A DNA stretch of 22,153 bases from the NCBI GenBank assembly GCA_964398225.1, contig CAYNLY010000028.1, forward strand, positions 1-22,153. Reading direction: 5' to 3'. Position 1 is the first letter of the stretch, and each line of letters begins with the position of its first letter. Both the position numbers and the translations under genes were made by a program. This stretch comes from CAYNLY01 sp964398225 (GTDB lineage Bacteria > Pseudomonadota > Zetaproteobacteria > Mariprofundales > Mariprofundaceae). Below, one piece after another: positions 21,818 through 22,153 of this stretch. The notes under the pieces are model-generated. The model made no database searches. It saw nothing but the letters and a program-made list of their open reading frames with translations, and was not told the DNA's origin.

Positions 21818-22153
21818 CAAGTGCCGGTCTGGCGGCGATCCGGGTCCGGATTCATGGCTCGCGGTCGGGGCCTGACTTGTTTTTTCACTGTTCCGGAAGC
21901 CTGGGCGAGAGTTCCGTGCACTTTCATGATCAGTTGCACCTGCGCGAGGGGCAGGCCCAGTTTCAAGGCAATGTTCTCCGGACTCATTCCCTGTCGGCTC
22001 AGTGACAGGATGCGAGCCGTATCACCGGCATGATCCGGAGTGTTGGGAGTTTCATGCAACGTCCCGACTGGCTCCTTTCGGGCTTCGACGAGCAGCCGCG
22101 AGGCCTCGGCGAGCTGTTGCGTGGCCTGGTCGAGCTGGCGGCTTGCGTCCGCA
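21817..22153 (-). CDS. Coiled-coil/HTH-like protein (DUF2802- or DUF6115-like), C-terminal part
   Basis: The frame is open to the right window edge, so the N-terminus is missing; the first codon inside the window is not a start. The visible 111 residues begin with a heptad-like coiled coil (ADASRQLDQATQQLAEASRLL). A Pro-rich hinge follows, then a helix-turn-helix-like unit ARILSLSRQGMSPENIALKL that continues into GLPLAQVQLIMKVHG, and a basic tail. This arrangement (membrane anchor, coiled coil, HTH-like end) resembles DUF2802/DUF6115 proteins found near flagellar and chemotaxis genes in many bacteria. Whether this one has a membrane anchor cannot be seen. A TTG at 22059 could serve as a short internal start, but the coiled coil upstream in the same frame argues for a longer protein. 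Confidence 0.65.
   Translation of the reverse strand, partial: ADASRQLDQATQQLAEASRLLVEARKEPVGTLHETPNTPDHAGDTARILSLSRQGMSPENIALKLGLPLAQVQLIMKVHGTLAQASGTVKKQVRPRPRAMNPDPDRRQTGT

Overview
The window is GC-rich, with almost every third codon position G or C, and densely coding. It reads as a chromosomal segment of a flagellated member of the Proteobacteria. LeuD, LipB, DksA, DnaX and the yggS-proC-yggT-DUF167 run are proteobacterial in type, and LeuD looks most beta/gamma-like. The flagellar cluster has an order (flgF-G-A-H-I-J-M-N-K-L-csrA-fliW) that I associate more with delta-type or deep-branching proteobacterial lineages than with enteric bacteria. I cannot name a genus. No rRNA, tRNA, insertion sequence, CRISPR array or phage gene was seen, and no gene-free stretch exceeds about 110 bp.

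Left part, plus strand (1-8588): the 3' end of leuD overlaps lipB, followed by a DksA-family gene and a good intrinsic terminator (1518-1545). Next is a CHASE2-domain class III nucleotide cyclase. After it comes a tight housekeeping operon, dnaX-ybaB-recR-yggS-proC-yggT-DUF167, joined by 1-4 nt stop/start overlaps or very short gaps. It covers the clamp-loader tau subunit, a nucleoid-associated protein, recombinational repair, PLP homeostasis and proline synthesis. It ends in a hairpin that contains the stop codons of both converging genes.

Middle, minus strand (8599-12182): a soluble protein with two cyclic-nucleotide-binding domains and no DNA-binding domain, an M24 (Xaa-Pro-type) metallopeptidase, and a YihY/UPF0761 membrane protein. 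The cyclase and the CNB protein in one window suggest, but do not prove, a local cyclic-nucleotide circuit.

Right part, minus strand (12264-22153): a flagellar locus read from the right edge leftwards. It opens with the C-terminal part of a coiled-coil/HTH-like protein, a divergent FliK-like protein and a stand-alone FlhB C-terminal-domain protein. An excellent sigma-54 promoter (20697-20712) then precedes flgF and flgG (rod), flgA (P-ring chaperone), flgH and flgI (L and P rings), flgJ (rod cap, no muramidase domain), flgM (anti-sigma-28), flgN (chaperone), flgK and flgL (hook-filament junction), csrA and fliW. A sigma-28 promoter lies inside flgJ and would drive flgM onward. The sequence therefore shows a two-tier design: sigma-54 for the rod and ring genes, and sigma-28 for the anti-sigma factor, the chaperone, the junction proteins and the CsrA/FliW post-transcriptional switch.
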